Assembly (NCBI RefSeq): GCF_023168325.1
Contig: NZ_AP025688.1
Location: 2,976,001 to 3,040,000, forward strand
Source of the DNA: Tsukamurella sp. PLM1
GTDB taxonomy: Bacteria > Actinomycetota > Actinomycetes > Mycobacteriales > Mycobacteriaceae
Direction: 5' to 3'
Length of the DNA stretch: 64,000 nt
A program made the position numbers and the translations under genes. The notes under the pieces were generated by a model. That model saw only the letters and a program-made list of their open reading frames with translations. It had not been told where the DNA came from and did no database searches. Positions 10,167 through 19,231 of this stretch are shown here, piece by piece. Within the stretch, counting starts at the first letter, position 1; the number at the start of each line of letters is the position of its first letter.

Positions 10167-11204
10167 CTACGCCTCGTGGGTCTTCTCGTTGGGGATGGTG
10201 CCCACGGGACACTCCGCCACGCCGATCGTGTCGCGCGTGAAGGACTCGACCTGCTCGCGCGCGGCCTCGGCGTCGGTGACCCACAGCTTGTAGAAGTCGA
10301 AGGGGCACTCGGCGACGCCCTTGTCGCCCTCGCCGGCGGCATGGATGCCGGTGTAGCCACGGTGGAGGATCTTGAACAGGTGGTTCTGCGACTGGTCATG
10401 CTTGCGCGCGTCCCGGATCGTCGAGACCGAGAGCTGCGCGTACTGGATGCCGTACTCCTCCTCGCCGGTCTCGCCGAGCGTCCGGCCGTCGAAGCCGATG
10501 ATCGACGAGTGCCCGAAGTACGAGTAGACGCCGTCGAATCCGGCGGCGTTCGCCACGGCCACGTACACGTTGTTGGCCCACGCCATGGCCTTGGCCATGA
10601 GCACCTGCTGCTCCTTGGACGGGTACATGTAGCCCTGGCAGCGCACCACGAGCTCGGCGCCCTTCATGGCGCAGTCGCGCCAGATCTCGGGGTAGTTGCC
10701 GTCGTCGCACACGATGAGCGAGATCTTCAGCCCCTTCGGGCCCTCCACGACGTAGGTCGAGTCGCCCGGGTACCAGCCCTCGATCGGCGCCCACGGGATG
10801 ATCTTGCGGTACTTCTGCACGATCTCGCCCTGGTCGTTGATCAGGATGAGGGTGTTGTACGGCGGCTTGTTCGGGTGGTCCTCGTGCTGCTCGCCGGTGA
10901 TCGAGAAGACGCCCCACGTGCCCGCCTTGCGGCACGCGTCGGAGAAGATCTTCGTCTCCTCACCGGGGATGGCGGCGGCGGTCGCGTACATCTCGTCCGG
11001 GTCGTACATGATGCCCTGCGTCGAGTACTCGGGGAACACGACGAGGTCCATCCCCGGCAGGCCGGCCTTCATGCCGACGATCATCTCGGCGATCTTGTGG
11101 CAGTTCTCGATCACGCCCGCCTTGTCGTGCAGGCGGGGCATCTTGTAGTTGACGACGGCGACGCCGACGGTGTCCGGGCTCGAGGAGATGTCTCCGTGAC
11201 GCAT
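10167..11204 (-). CDS. amiE: Aliphatic amidase
   Basis: A 345-residue nitrilase-superfamily amidase hydrolysing short aliphatic amides (acetamide, propionamide) to acid and ammonia. From recalled sequence it is very close to P. aeruginosa AmiE along its whole length ([20 protein letters not shown]). The triad is present: Glu in VVFPEYS, Lys in QKYRKIIPW and Cys in [11 protein letters not shown]. The ATG at 11204 follows AAAGGA and gives the family N-terminus; upstream in-frame sequence is not coding. It sits between amiS and amiB on the same strand, so uptake, hydrolysis and the AAA+ partner are co-expressed. Confidence 0.96.
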   Translation of the reverse strand: MRHGDISSSPDTVGVAVVNYKMPRLHDKAGVIENCHKIAEMIVGMKAGLPGMDLVVFPEYSTQGIMYDPDEMYATAAAIPGEETKIFSDACRKAGTWGVFSITGEQHEDHPNKPPYNTLILINDQGEIVQKYRKIIPWAPIEGWYPGDSTYVVEGPKGLKISLIVCDDGNYPEIWRDCAMKGAELVVRCQGYMYPSKEQQVLMAKAMAWANNVYVAVANAAGFDGVYSYFGHSSIIGFDGRTLGETGEEEYGIQYAQLSVSTIRDARKHDQSQNHLFKILHRGYTGIHAAGEGDKGVAECPFDFYKLWVTDAEAAREQVESFTRDTIGVAECPVGTIPNEKTHEA

Positions 11205-11254
11205 GATGGTGTCCTTTCGATGGAGTTCTTCGTGACGGATGGGCCGCGCAGGGG

Positions 11255-11866
11255 CTACGCGGCGGGTTCGGGCATGGGCAGGCGCGGCAGCACCTTGGCG
11301 GCGCCCGCGCTGACGATCACCAGCGCGACCGCGATGACCGTCGCCCAGAGCGCGGCGGTGGTGCTGGTGGGCCACGCACCCCGCCAGCCCAGCAGGGCCG
11401 GGATGGTGCAGGTGAGGTGCGAGCCGATCAGGATGAGCCACCCGGTGAACGCCATGAGCGAGGTCGTCCCGCAGGCCAGGATGAGGAAGAACAGGAGCCA
11501 CATCACGGCCCACACGAACCAGATGACGCCGAACACCGGATCGTCGGCGAACGAGAACGAGCCGAAGACCAGCGCCATCGCGGCGACGAACAGCGAGTAC
11601 CAGCCGAGGCCGCGCCCGTCGTTGCCCATGAGGTTGTTGATGCCCACGTAGAGGTAGGTGAATCCGAACAGGTAGCTGGCGCCCGCCCCGAAGACCCCGG
11701 CGAGGTCACCGTCGGCGGCCACCACCGCGAGCGTCGGGAGCACCACCTGCATCGCCCCGACGAACAGGTTGAACACCCCCGCCTCGCGGGCGGAGATCGC
11801 CCCGAGGAACCACGCCCCGTTGACGAACAGAACGGCTCCGACGAACAGCAGGCCCAGCGTGGTCAT
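11255..11866 (-). CDS. amiS: AmiS/UreI-family amide or urea channel
   Basis: A 203-residue integral membrane protein with six or seven hydrophobic segments, beginning [36 protein letters not shown] in the middle and [16 protein letters not shown] are typical of the AmiS/UreI family, which forms channels for urea and short-chain amides. It is first of three same-strand genes (amiS-amiE-amiB), with a 50-bp gap to amiE. CGGGAG precedes the start. It would feed substrate to the amidase. Confidence 0.92.
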   Translation of the reverse strand: MTTLGLLFVGAVLFVNGAWFLGAISAREAGVFNLFVGAMQVVLPTLAVVAADGDLAGVFGAGASYLFGFTYLYVGINNLMGNDGRGLGWYSLFVAAMALVFGSFSFADDPVFGVIWFVWAVMWLLFFLILACGTTSLMAFTGWLILIGSHLTCTIPALLGWRGAWPTSTTAALWATVIAVALVIVSAGAAKVLPRLPMPEPAA

Positions 11867-11883
11867 CGCGACTCCCGATTTAT

Positions 11884-11912
11884 TACCGATTCGGCACTAT
11901 CTCTGATCGGTA
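11884..11912. promoter_or_regulatory. Candidate MarR operator upstream of amiS
   Basis: Inverted repeat TACCGAT ... ATCGGTA (perfect 7-bp arms, 15-bp spacer) 17 bp upstream of the amiS start. Its position between the MarR gene and the amiSEB genes makes it the best operator candidate here. Assignment to the MarR protein is inference. Confidence 0.5.
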
Positions 11913-11919
11913 GTATTCG

Positions 11920-11937
11920 CGCGCCCGCTGGGGCGCG
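11920..11937 (-). terminator. Short GC hairpin after the MarR gene
   Basis: CGCGCCC, loop GCTG, GGGCGCG. It lies between the marR stop (11972) and amiS, so may partly terminate marR transcription or form a leader structure in the amiSEB message. Weak evidence only. Confidence 0.4.
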
Positions 11938-11971
11938 TCAGCGGAATCGGTGAAAACGCAGGTGGCAGGCG

Positions 11972-12367
11972 CTATGCGAGGCGCGCGACGAGGGATTCCC
12001 ACACGTCGCGACCCGTGTCCGACATCGTCAACAGGACGCTGCGACGGTCGCCCGGGGCGGGCCGACGGTACGCCAGGTTCCGCTCGACGAGGCGGTCCAC
12101 GAGGCGGGTGGTGGACGACGGCGTGGTGCCGGTGCGGGCGGCGAGCTCGCCGACGGTGGCGCCGTCCACGGCCGCCAGGAGCCGCAGGGCCCGGAAGTGT
12201 TCGACGGTGAGCTCGTGCTCGGCGAGGGCGGGAACCAGCACGCCCAGCACCAGATCGTCTGCGGCGCACACGGCTTCGAACCCGGCGAGACCCGCCGCTA
12301 CGGCGTCCACCTGCCCGTCCATGCCCACGCCTCGATCCTGTGGTCCGTCATCGTGATCCGCGCTCAC
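11972..12367 (-). CDS. MarR-family regulator of the amidase locus
   Basis: A small winged-helix protein, 131 residues from GTG 12367. An ATG at 12322, preceded by GAGG, would give 116. The core is clear: LTVEHFRALRLLAAVDGATVG, ELAARTGTTPSSTTRLVDRLV (recognition helix) and NLAYRRPAPGDRRSVLLTMSDTG (wing), residues about 50-115. It is upstream of amiS on the same strand and divergent from the AmiC-like gene, with about 97 bp between. From memory, the M. smegmatis acetamidase locus has a comparable small regulator beside AmiC. It is probably the repressor relieved by amide; effector and operator are inferred. Confidence 0.85.
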   Translation of the reverse strand: MSADHDDGPQDRGVGMDGQVDAVAAGLAGFEAVCAADDLVLGVLVPALAEHELTVEHFRALRLLAAVDGATVGELAARTGTTPSSTTRLVDRLVERNLAYRRPAPGDRRSVLLTMSDTGRDVWESLVARLA

Positions 12368-12464
12368 TGTATCGCGAATCGATCGTCGGGCGAAGCCGGT
12401 CGGCGTAGGGTTCGTGGTGTACCCGGTCCGTGGTGCTGGACGCGAACGACGAGCGGACTTGAAA

Positions 12465-13511
12465 ATGAGCGAGTACACCGTTGGGCTGCTGTACCCACAG
12501 CGCGGCCCCGCGGGACTGTTCGGTCCGTCATGCCTGAGCTGCACCACCCTCGCCGCCGACGACATCAACGAGCGCGGCGGCATCCTCGGCCGGGAACTCA
12601 CAGTGCGGCCGATCGATTCGGCCACCGGCGTGGGGAACGTGACGAGCGAGGTGGAGTCGCTCATCGCGGCCGGCAAGATCGATGCCGTCGTCGGCTGGCA
12701 CACCTCCGACGTGCGCCGCGCTCTGTCCGCCCGCCTCGACCTGCGGGTCCCGTACGTCTACACGGCGCTGTACGAGGGCGGCGAATCGACCGCCGGTGTC
12801 TTCCTCACCGGCGAGACGCCCGAGGCGCAGATCCGCCCCGCACTCGACTGGCTGTGGCGCGAGCGCGGCGTGCGCCGCTGGTGGATCGTGGGGAGTGACT
12901 ACCTCTGGGCGCGCGGCAGCGCCACGGCGTGCGTGCGGTTCGCGCGCCGGCTGGGTCGGGACGTGGCCGGAACCCGGTTCGTCCCGCTGGGAACGGAGGA
13001 CTTCTCCGGGGTGATCGCGGACATCGCCCGCTCGGACGCCGACGGTGTCCTGATGCTCCTGCTGGGGCAGGACGCCGTGCAGTTCAACCGCGCCTTCGCC
13101 GCGGCCGGGCTCGACGGGCTCCTCCCCCGCTACTCGCCGCTGATGGACGAGCACATGCTCATGGCGTCCGGTGCCGACGCCACGGGCGACCTGTACGCCT
13201 CGGCGGGCTACTTCGACTCGGTGGTCACGTCCGAGTCGATGGCGTTCGGCGCGCACTACTTCGACCGCTTCGGGCCCGACGCGATCACGCCGACGTCGAT
13301 GGGCGAGTCGTGCTTCGAGGGCATGCTGCTCCTGGAGTCGCTGCTGTCCACCGTGCGCAGCACCGACGTGCGCGACATCATGGCCGGCGTCGGCGACGTG
13401 CGCTACGAGGGCGCCCGCGGCGACATGGCACTGCGCGACGGGCACACCCGCCAGCGCATGTACCTCGCCCGCGCGGACGGCTGCGACTTCGACGTGATCG
13501 ACCAACTCTGA
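12465..13511 (+). CDS. amiC: AmiC-like cytosolic amide-binding protein
   Basis: A 348-residue type I periplasmic-binding-fold protein without a signal peptide (starts MSEYTVGLLYPQRGPAGLFG), hence cytosolic. It matches the urea/amide-binding family (NINERGGILGRELTV-like segment, TPEAQIRPALDWL, GTEDFSGVIADI, ESCFEGMLLLESLL). In P. aeruginosa the homologue AmiC senses amide and regulates amiE; in M. smegmatis AmiC is also regulatory. A sensor role is therefore more likely than ABC transport, as no permease or ATPase gene lies nearby. Divergent from marR. The ribosome site is weak, and the gene ends before a pair of hairpins. Confidence 0.82.
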   Translation: MSEYTVGLLYPQRGPAGLFGPSCLSCTTLAADDINERGGILGRELTVRPIDSATGVGNVTSEVESLIAAGKIDAVVGWHTSDVRRALSARLDLRVPYVYTALYEGGESTAGVFLTGETPEAQIRPALDWLWRERGVRRWWIVGSDYLWARGSATACVRFARRLGRDVAGTRFVPLGTEDFSGVIADIARSDADGVLMLLLGQDAVQFNRAFAAAGLDGLLPRYSPLMDEHMLMASGADATGDLYASAGYFDSVVTSESMAFGAHYFDRFGPDAITPTSMGESCFEGMLLLESLLSTVRSTDVRDIMAGVGDVRYEGARGDMALRDGHTRQRMYLARADGCDFDVIDQL

Positions 13512-13562
13512 GACGTCACCCTCCCGACCCGATGGCCCGCGATGACGGTTCGACGACGACGA

Positions 13563-13619
13563 AAGCCCGGATCGTGTGATCCGGGCTTGACCCCGCCGCC
13601 TCGTGATCGTGGCGGGGTC
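13563..13619. terminator. Two tandem hairpins between convergent genes
   Basis: First hairpin: AAGCCCGGATC, GTGT loop, GATCCGGGCTT (13563-13588). Second: GACCCCGCC ... GGCGGGGTC (13589-13619). They sit between the stops of the AmiC-like gene (+) and the porin gene (-), and would serve both directions. Confidence 0.8.
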
Positions 13620-13640
13620 AAACATTCCAATCGCTCGGAG

Positions 13641-14662
13641 CTATCGACCCGCGGGAGCCGCAGTCGAACCGGCAGGTTTCGCTGCAGGCACCGGTTTGGG
13701 CGCCGACGCCACTGGCGTCGACTCCGGCTTGGCGGCCGCCTGGCCAGGGATCGGCGCCGGATTCGGGTCCTCCTTGACGCTCACCGTAGGAGGCTTGCGG
13801 GCCGGCCCCGGGTTGTCACGCTCGATGAAGATCGGCGTGCCGTAGGTGGTCGTCGCCGAGTCACCGAGCTGGGTGGAGATGCTGGCGGTGGCATACATAC
13901 GAACCTGGACACCGCCCATGCAGCCGTCGACCGCGGCACGAGTCTCGCGAGTGGTGACGTAGCCGCTGATTCCTTCGAGGCTCTTCTTGGCGATTGGGAA
14001 GTCCTTCGCCGTGCCAGGAGCTAGCGTGCCGCTGATCGTACCGCTCGTGGTGACGGTATCGCCGAGTGTGGCTGAAATGCTGGGCGTGACCGAAGCATTG
14101 ACGGTGCCGCTGCCTCCACTCGAGCCGCCGGTGCCGCTCCCCCGACCGTTCCAGACAAACCAGGCGTTACCGACCCATTCACCGCATTGCTTGCAGTACC
14201 GCTGAGCTGCAAGGACTGGGGCGTGACCGGGCACGCCAGCGTCATGCCGACAGTGATCGTCGCGGCCTTCACATTCGTCTTCGGCGGCTTCTTCGGATCG
14301 ACCGGATCGATCGTCGCCTTGCCGGACACGCTCACGAAGCTCTCATAGCTGTTGAGCCCACGCCCCAGCGGGATCACCGACCGTAGGTCCATCCCGTAGA
14401 TGTAGGCGCGGATAATCCACCCATCCGGCGTCGTGACCGCACGGGTCGTATCCGCAAATAGACCGGTCCGAGTCTGGCCGAACTGCTTCGGAACATCCGG
14501 TGCAGGAAGCGGTGCCGCAGTGACGACACCACCCGCTAGCACGACACCCGAGGCGACGACCCCGACGCCAGCGCGCCGCAGACGGCGGCGAGTAGACCTG
14601 TCGCGGGTCTTCTGCTCGAGAAACCCGCGGCGAAGCGGGGATCGAGGCGTGCGCTGGGTCAT
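13641..14662 (-). CDS. MspA-family porin with proline-rich C-terminal tail (apparent frameshift)
   Basis: Outer (mycolate) membrane channel protein, about 340 residues after repair. A long positively charged N-terminus is followed by a hydrophobic export segment (GVGVVASGVVLAGGVV) and an Ala-x-Ala-like region. MspA-type blocks follow: TPDGWIIRAY, SYESFVSVSGKATI, ITVGMTLACPV, SVTPSISATLGDTV, VDGCMGGVQVRMYA and SATTTYGTPIFI. Reading frame changes near 14140-14150, where one G seems lost from a run; repaired it reads SGTVGGSGTGGSSGG. After the barrel come about 55 residues rich in P/A/K/S. The ATG at 14662 follows AAAGGAG. Confidence 0.8.
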
Positions 14663-15096
14663 ACGGAGGCTCCTTTGGTCTGTGACGGCCGACCTCATTC
14701 GTCACATTTGCAACATACGTCTCATGACTCACAACGATTCACTGCAGCGGATCGCAAGTCGCCAGACGATTCGTTACCAAGTCGTTACCATCACCCGATG
14801 CGCTGAAGACCCGCCCGAAGCGCTGACCAGCGAATATCGGAACAAGCGGACACCGCGAGCAGCTACCGGCGGCCGCTGATCACGCCATCACGACAGGTAA
14901 ACGAGTACGGGAACAGCTCCCAACCGGTTGGCAGCCGTGCTAAGTTCTCGATCGAAAAGCTCGCATTCATGGCGAGACGGAACACACAATATCCTGTTGG
15001 ATACCGGGCGACGAGGTTCGTTTTTGGCAAGTGGGCCGGCAGCGCCTGCGTACCATTGGTACGCGACGGATCTGGTACCTGTGGAGAGTACGGACT
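14663..15096. other. Intergenic stretch upstream of the porin and lipoprotein genes
   Basis: 434 bp between divergent starts, visibly lower in GC than the flanks. It holds the porin ribosome site, a two-copy CGTTAC direct repeat (14772-14788) and no convincing gene. An open minus-strand frame from 14863 reads LARLPTGWELFPYSFTCRDG near its end and might be a gene fragment, but has no recognised family. Confidence 0.5.
14772..14788 (-). promoter_or_regulatory. MtrA-box-like direct repeat upstream of the porin gene
   Basis: On the porin's strand it reads GTAACG-ACTTG-GTAACG, two perfect hexamers spaced by five bases, 110 bp upstream of the porin start. This matches the recognition pattern reported for the actinobacterial response regulator MtrA as I remember it. 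Functional assignment is inference. Confidence 0.45.
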
Positions 15097-15699
15097 ATGA
15101 CGAGGCGCAGACGAAACGTTCATACGGTCGGGGTGGTTGGTATCTGCATAGCGTTGCCCCTTAGCGGATGCAACAACGACCGCCAGGCGAAAGAAGGGCC
15201 TGTCTCGGCCTCCGCGTCGCCAACCTCGGTTCTTACTCTCGGAGCACCGTACAATATCCCGAATCAGCTCGTTCCGAGCCCTACTATTAATGGCAGTCCA
15301 GAAGTCGGCCAGTGCGGGACAGTTGTTGGCGAGCCGCGAACTGAGGCGTTCGTGCAATCAGACTGCGTAGACAATGAGTCAGCATACCGAATTGTTCAGG
15401 TTACTACCCGTCCCGAAGGCTGTGTCGCCGACGTGGACCGCCGGTACTACCGAGGTTTTCCTGACGGTAGGTCGTTCACTCTTTGCCTCGACTACAACTG
15501 GCGAGACAACCTTTGTATTGCAATCGGACCACACGATGCGTACTCTTATGTGTGCGGTCAGCGCAGCCGGAACGCGTCGGGCCCTGGGTATCGCCTGGGT
15601 GAGATTCACTCCGACGAGATCAACAAGAAGGTGTGCGGGCAAGATCCCAGCATAACCCATGAAACCAGAAAGTATCTCGTCTGCCTCAAGAAGGAGTGA
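15097..15699 (+). CDS. LppU-like lipoprotein
   Basis: A 200-residue exported lipoprotein with a short basic N-terminus, a hydrophobic stretch and lipobox LPLSGC (Cys about residue 24). The mature part has many cysteines and the pattern GQCGTVVG ... FVQSDCVDNESAYRIVQ ... GCVADVDRRYYRG ... LCLDYNW, resembling the mycobacterial LppU family (function unknown). The ATG at 15097 has GGAGAG upstream. Codon use is less GC-biased than the neighbours, so it belongs to the atypical patch at 14.7-16.4 kb. It ends eight bases before the next gene, suggesting a two-gene unit. Confidence 0.7.
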   Translation: MTRRRRNVHTVGVVGICIALPLSGCNNDRQAKEGPVSASASPTSVLTLGAPYNIPNQLVPSPTINGSPEVGQCGTVVGEPRTEAFVQSDCVDNESAYRIVQVTTRPEGCVADVDRRYYRGFPDGRSFTLCLDYNWRDNLCIAIGPHDAYSYVCGQRSRNASGPGYRLGEIHSDEINKKVCGQDPSITHETRKYLVCLKKE

Positions 15700-15706
15700 A
15701 TGTTTG

Positions 15707-16294
15707 ATGAATGTCTCACTGGACGTCCTGGTTGGAGTCCTCGTGGATGAGCGGCATCGACTGTCGGAACGCCTGCCAGACACATTTCCACTTCATATAG
15801 TCTCGGATGCGGACGGATCAGTGATTTGCGGCGTCGCGCCTTCGCGAGGGGCTTCGGAATCGGAGCTACAGGCCGCTGAGAAGGTCCTAAACAGACACTA
15901 CCCCTTCGAGCTACGAGAATTGCTTGCCTTTACCAACGGGTGGCCTGATGCGGGCGCAGGCTTGGATATCCTCGGAACCAAGGGCGTCGGAATCAGGCCC
16001 GGCATTCCTGGGTATCCATCTACCTATCCTGAAACGACATGGGGCTTGGCGCGAGAATCACTCGAGGTAATGTTCGACGAAGCACAAAACATGCTCACCG
16101 AACAGCTCGAGATAGACGACTGCATTCCGGTCACAGCGTCACCGGTAACGGGAGATTTTCACTTTATTGTTTCCGAGGCGCCAGGGCGAGATATTTCAGG
16201 ACGAGTTTACGCCTTCGAGCAAGGCACTCTCGAGCCAGTTGGTTCCGTATCAGATCTGATTGTTCAAATAATTGACACGGTAAAGAATTTGTAG
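15707..16294 (+). CDS. SMI1/KNR4 (SUKH) family immunity-like protein
   Basis: A 195-residue cytoplasmic protein. Residues about 45-85 (ASESELQAAEKVLNRHYPFE, then LRELLAFTNGW) are the classic SUKH start: an acidic helix followed by P.E.LR.L...NG. SVTGDFHFIVSE-type and RVYAFEQGTLEPVG strands follow. SUKH proteins are commonly immunity proteins for polymorphic toxins, but also occur as orphans. No toxin gene is visible here; the preceding gene is a lipoprotein. Codon use is AT-richer than the genome, consistent with horizontal acquisition. Its stop lies just before an IS630 remnant. Confidence 0.72.
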   Translation: MNVSLDVLVGVLVDERHRLSERLPDTFPLHIVSDADGSVICGVAPSRGASESELQAAEKVLNRHYPFELRELLAFTNGWPDAGAGLDILGTKGVGIRPGIPGYPSTYPETTWGLARESLEVMFDEAQNMLTEQLEIDDCIPVTASPVTGDFHFIVSEAPGRDISGRVYAFEQGTLEPVGSVSDLIVQIIDTVKNL

Positions 16295-16357
16295 GCCCAG
16301 CGTGAGCCACACAACATATGGAGTCGACCCGCACCGTAGAGCGCGGACTCGCACGGT

Positions 16358-16504
16358 CTAGTGGCGCGGGTTTGAAATAGTTGGACGGTTGGCCTTCTCC
16401 AGGATCTGCTCGGCGGTTTTTGTCCAAACGAACGGGTGGGCTCGCGGGTTCCGGCCGTCGGTGAACGCCCGGATCTTGGTGTTTGAATCGCCTGTAAGTG
16501 TGAT
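16358..16504 (-). pseudogene. IS630-family transposase, C-terminal remnant
   Basis: About 48 codons ending at TAG 16358-16360 read DSNTKIRAFTDGRNPRAHPF, then VWTKTAEQILEKANR and SNPRH. This is the C-terminal end of IS630/Tc1-type transposases (AHPFVWTKTAxQIL). No upstream transposase domain, DDE residues or terminal repeats are visible, so it is a decayed fragment. It marks the right side of the low-GC patch. Confidence 0.65.
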
Positions 16505-16581
16505 ACCTGGCTGGTCCGGCATGAACCCGCCCCGGGTAGTCCGGAGACTGACTCAAACAGTCACCGTCACCTGATCGTGGG

Positions 16582-17292
16582 GTGTCCTCGCAGCGTAGTA
16601 CGCGGTCTCCAACTCCGCGGGTGGGTGAATCGCCCTACCGCACGACCAGGCTGTCCGACGCCTTCATCGACGACGTCGATACCGCCCTGAGCAAGGCGCT
16701 CGAATCCGAGACGACGGCCACCCGCACCTCACATGCCCAGATCGAGAAGCGCCTCAAGGAACTCAACGAGAAAGAAGAGCGCCTGATCGATCTCGCGGCC
16801 GACGGCACCATCCCGCAAGCCAAGATCCGCGATCGCCTCCGCGCCATCCAAGTGGAGCGTGAACGCGCGTCGACCAACCTGGAAGACATCACCGCCGAGC
16901 TGAAGATCGGGCGAAACATCCTCACGAAGGCACTCGAGCAACTCCGTCATCCCGACGAGCTATACGCCAAGGCCAACGACTCAGTCCGCCGCTATATGGA
17001 CGGCACCTTCTACACGGCCCTGTACGTCGACCAGGACGGCGTCCGGGCGTCTGCCCTTACCGACCCCTTCGCCGACTTCCACCGTGCCCTGTGGGCGCGT
17101 ACGGACGGGAAGGGTGGCACGCCCCAGACAACGGCCCAAACCCCCGGGAACGCGAAAAGCCCCCGCAATGCGAGGGCTTCCGTGAACCGGCTATCCGACG
17201 AGGTAAGCCTTACCTCGTTCTTTTCGGACGGTGGTTCTAATAACGCTACTCTGGTACCCCCGATGGGATTCGAACCCACGCTACCGCCGTGA
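16582..17292 (+). pseudogene. Serine recombinase/resolvase, C-terminal remnant
   Basis: The frame contains the coiled-coil C-terminal part of large serine recombinases: a Glu/Lys-rich helix (HAQIEKRLKELNEKEERLID, then LAADGTIPQAKIRDRL), LRHPDELYAKANDSVRRYMD, and ALYVDQDGV ... DPFADFHRAL. The N-terminal catalytic resolvase domain and zinc-ribbon are missing, so it cannot act. The frame stays open through two hairpins and into the tRNA-Glu gene; its last residues (MGFEPTLPP) are a tRNA artefact, so the true end is near 17160. It lies directly beside a tRNA pair, a usual integration target. Confidence 0.65.
17157..17218 (-). terminator. Two hairpins downstream of the tRNA-Glu genes
   Basis: AAGCCCCCGC, AAT loop, GCGAGGGCTT (17157-17179, one mismatch), then ACGAGGTAAG and CTTACCTCGT back to back (17198-17218). 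They lie about 40 and 75 bp past the tRNA-Glu 3' end on its strand, so are likely tRNA transcript terminators that the recombinase remnant's frame happens to run through. Confidence 0.6.
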
Positions 17293-17327
17293 GAGGGCGG
17301 CGTCCTAGGCCGCTAGACGACGGGGGC
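17255..17327 (-). tRNA. tRNA-Glu (CTC), copy 1
   Basis: 73 nt. Acceptor GCCCCCG pairs with CGGGGGT, A discriminator. Anticodon stem CCGCC/GGCGG with loop CTCTCAC (anticodon CTC), and T-arm GTGGGTTCGAATCCCAT. No CCA is encoded. It is the more complete of the two copies. Confidence 0.93.
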
Positions 17328-17395
17328 TAGAACTTTCGCCACCGCGCCGAAGCGCCGCAGCCGTCCGATGAAGGTAGCACACCTGCACCGAAACG

Positions 17396-17467
17396 TACCC
17401 CCGATGGGATTCGAACCCACGCTACCGCCGTGAGAGGGCGGCGTCCTAGGCCGCTAGACGACGGGGC
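17396..17467 (-). tRNA. tRNA-Glu (CTC), copy 2, acceptor one base short
   Basis: Same sequence as the copy at 17255-17327 except that the 5' acceptor strand reads GCCCCG instead of GCCCCCG. This leaves 72 nt and an unpaired position. Given the many single-base losses in G/C runs here, the missing C is more likely a sequence error than a real variant. Confidence 0.85.
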
Positions 17468-17474
17468 TAGGACT

Positions 17475-17498
17475 GCGCCCTCCGCGGACGGAGGGCGC
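17475..17498. other. Hairpin between tRNA-Gln and tRNA-Glu
   Basis: Perfect 10-bp stem GCGCCCTCCG / CGGAGGGCGC with a CGGA loop in the spacer of the tRNA cluster. It could be a terminator for tRNA-Gln or a processing structure. Confidence 0.5.
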
Positions 17499-17505
17499 TG
17501 TCACG

Positions 17506-17577
17506 CTGGCCTACCAGGACTCGAACCTAGAATGGCTGAACCAGAATCAGCTGTGTTGCCAATTACACCATAGGCCA
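17506..17577 (-). tRNA. tRNA-Gln (CTG)
   Basis: 72 nt. Acceptor TGGCCTA/TAGGCCA with G discriminator, anticodon loop TTCTGGT (anticodon CTG), and T-arm AGGTTCGAGTCCT. First gene of the tRNA-Gln-Glu-Glu cluster on the minus strand, downstream of gltX as in mycobacteria. Confidence 0.93.
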
Positions 17578-17669
17578 ATGACTCGCTCCGAGACCGTCTC
17601 CGACCTCGTTTTGAGCCGCGATCTAGCTTACCCAGCGGCACTCGGAACGCCAAATCGCCTGGTCATCCC

Positions 17670-19231
<1,562 letters not shown>

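Noticed and set aside
14863..15357. Minus-strand frame ending LPTGWELFPYSFTCRDGVISG
   Set aside because: The end looks protein-like, but no family is recognised, the frame overlaps the lipoprotein gene and there is no ribosome site. Kept only as a note in the intergenic entry.
17160..17292. C-terminal residues of the recombinase frame
   Set aside because: The sequence runs through two hairpins and into a tRNA; MGFEPTLPP endings are a known artefact of reading a tRNA gene.
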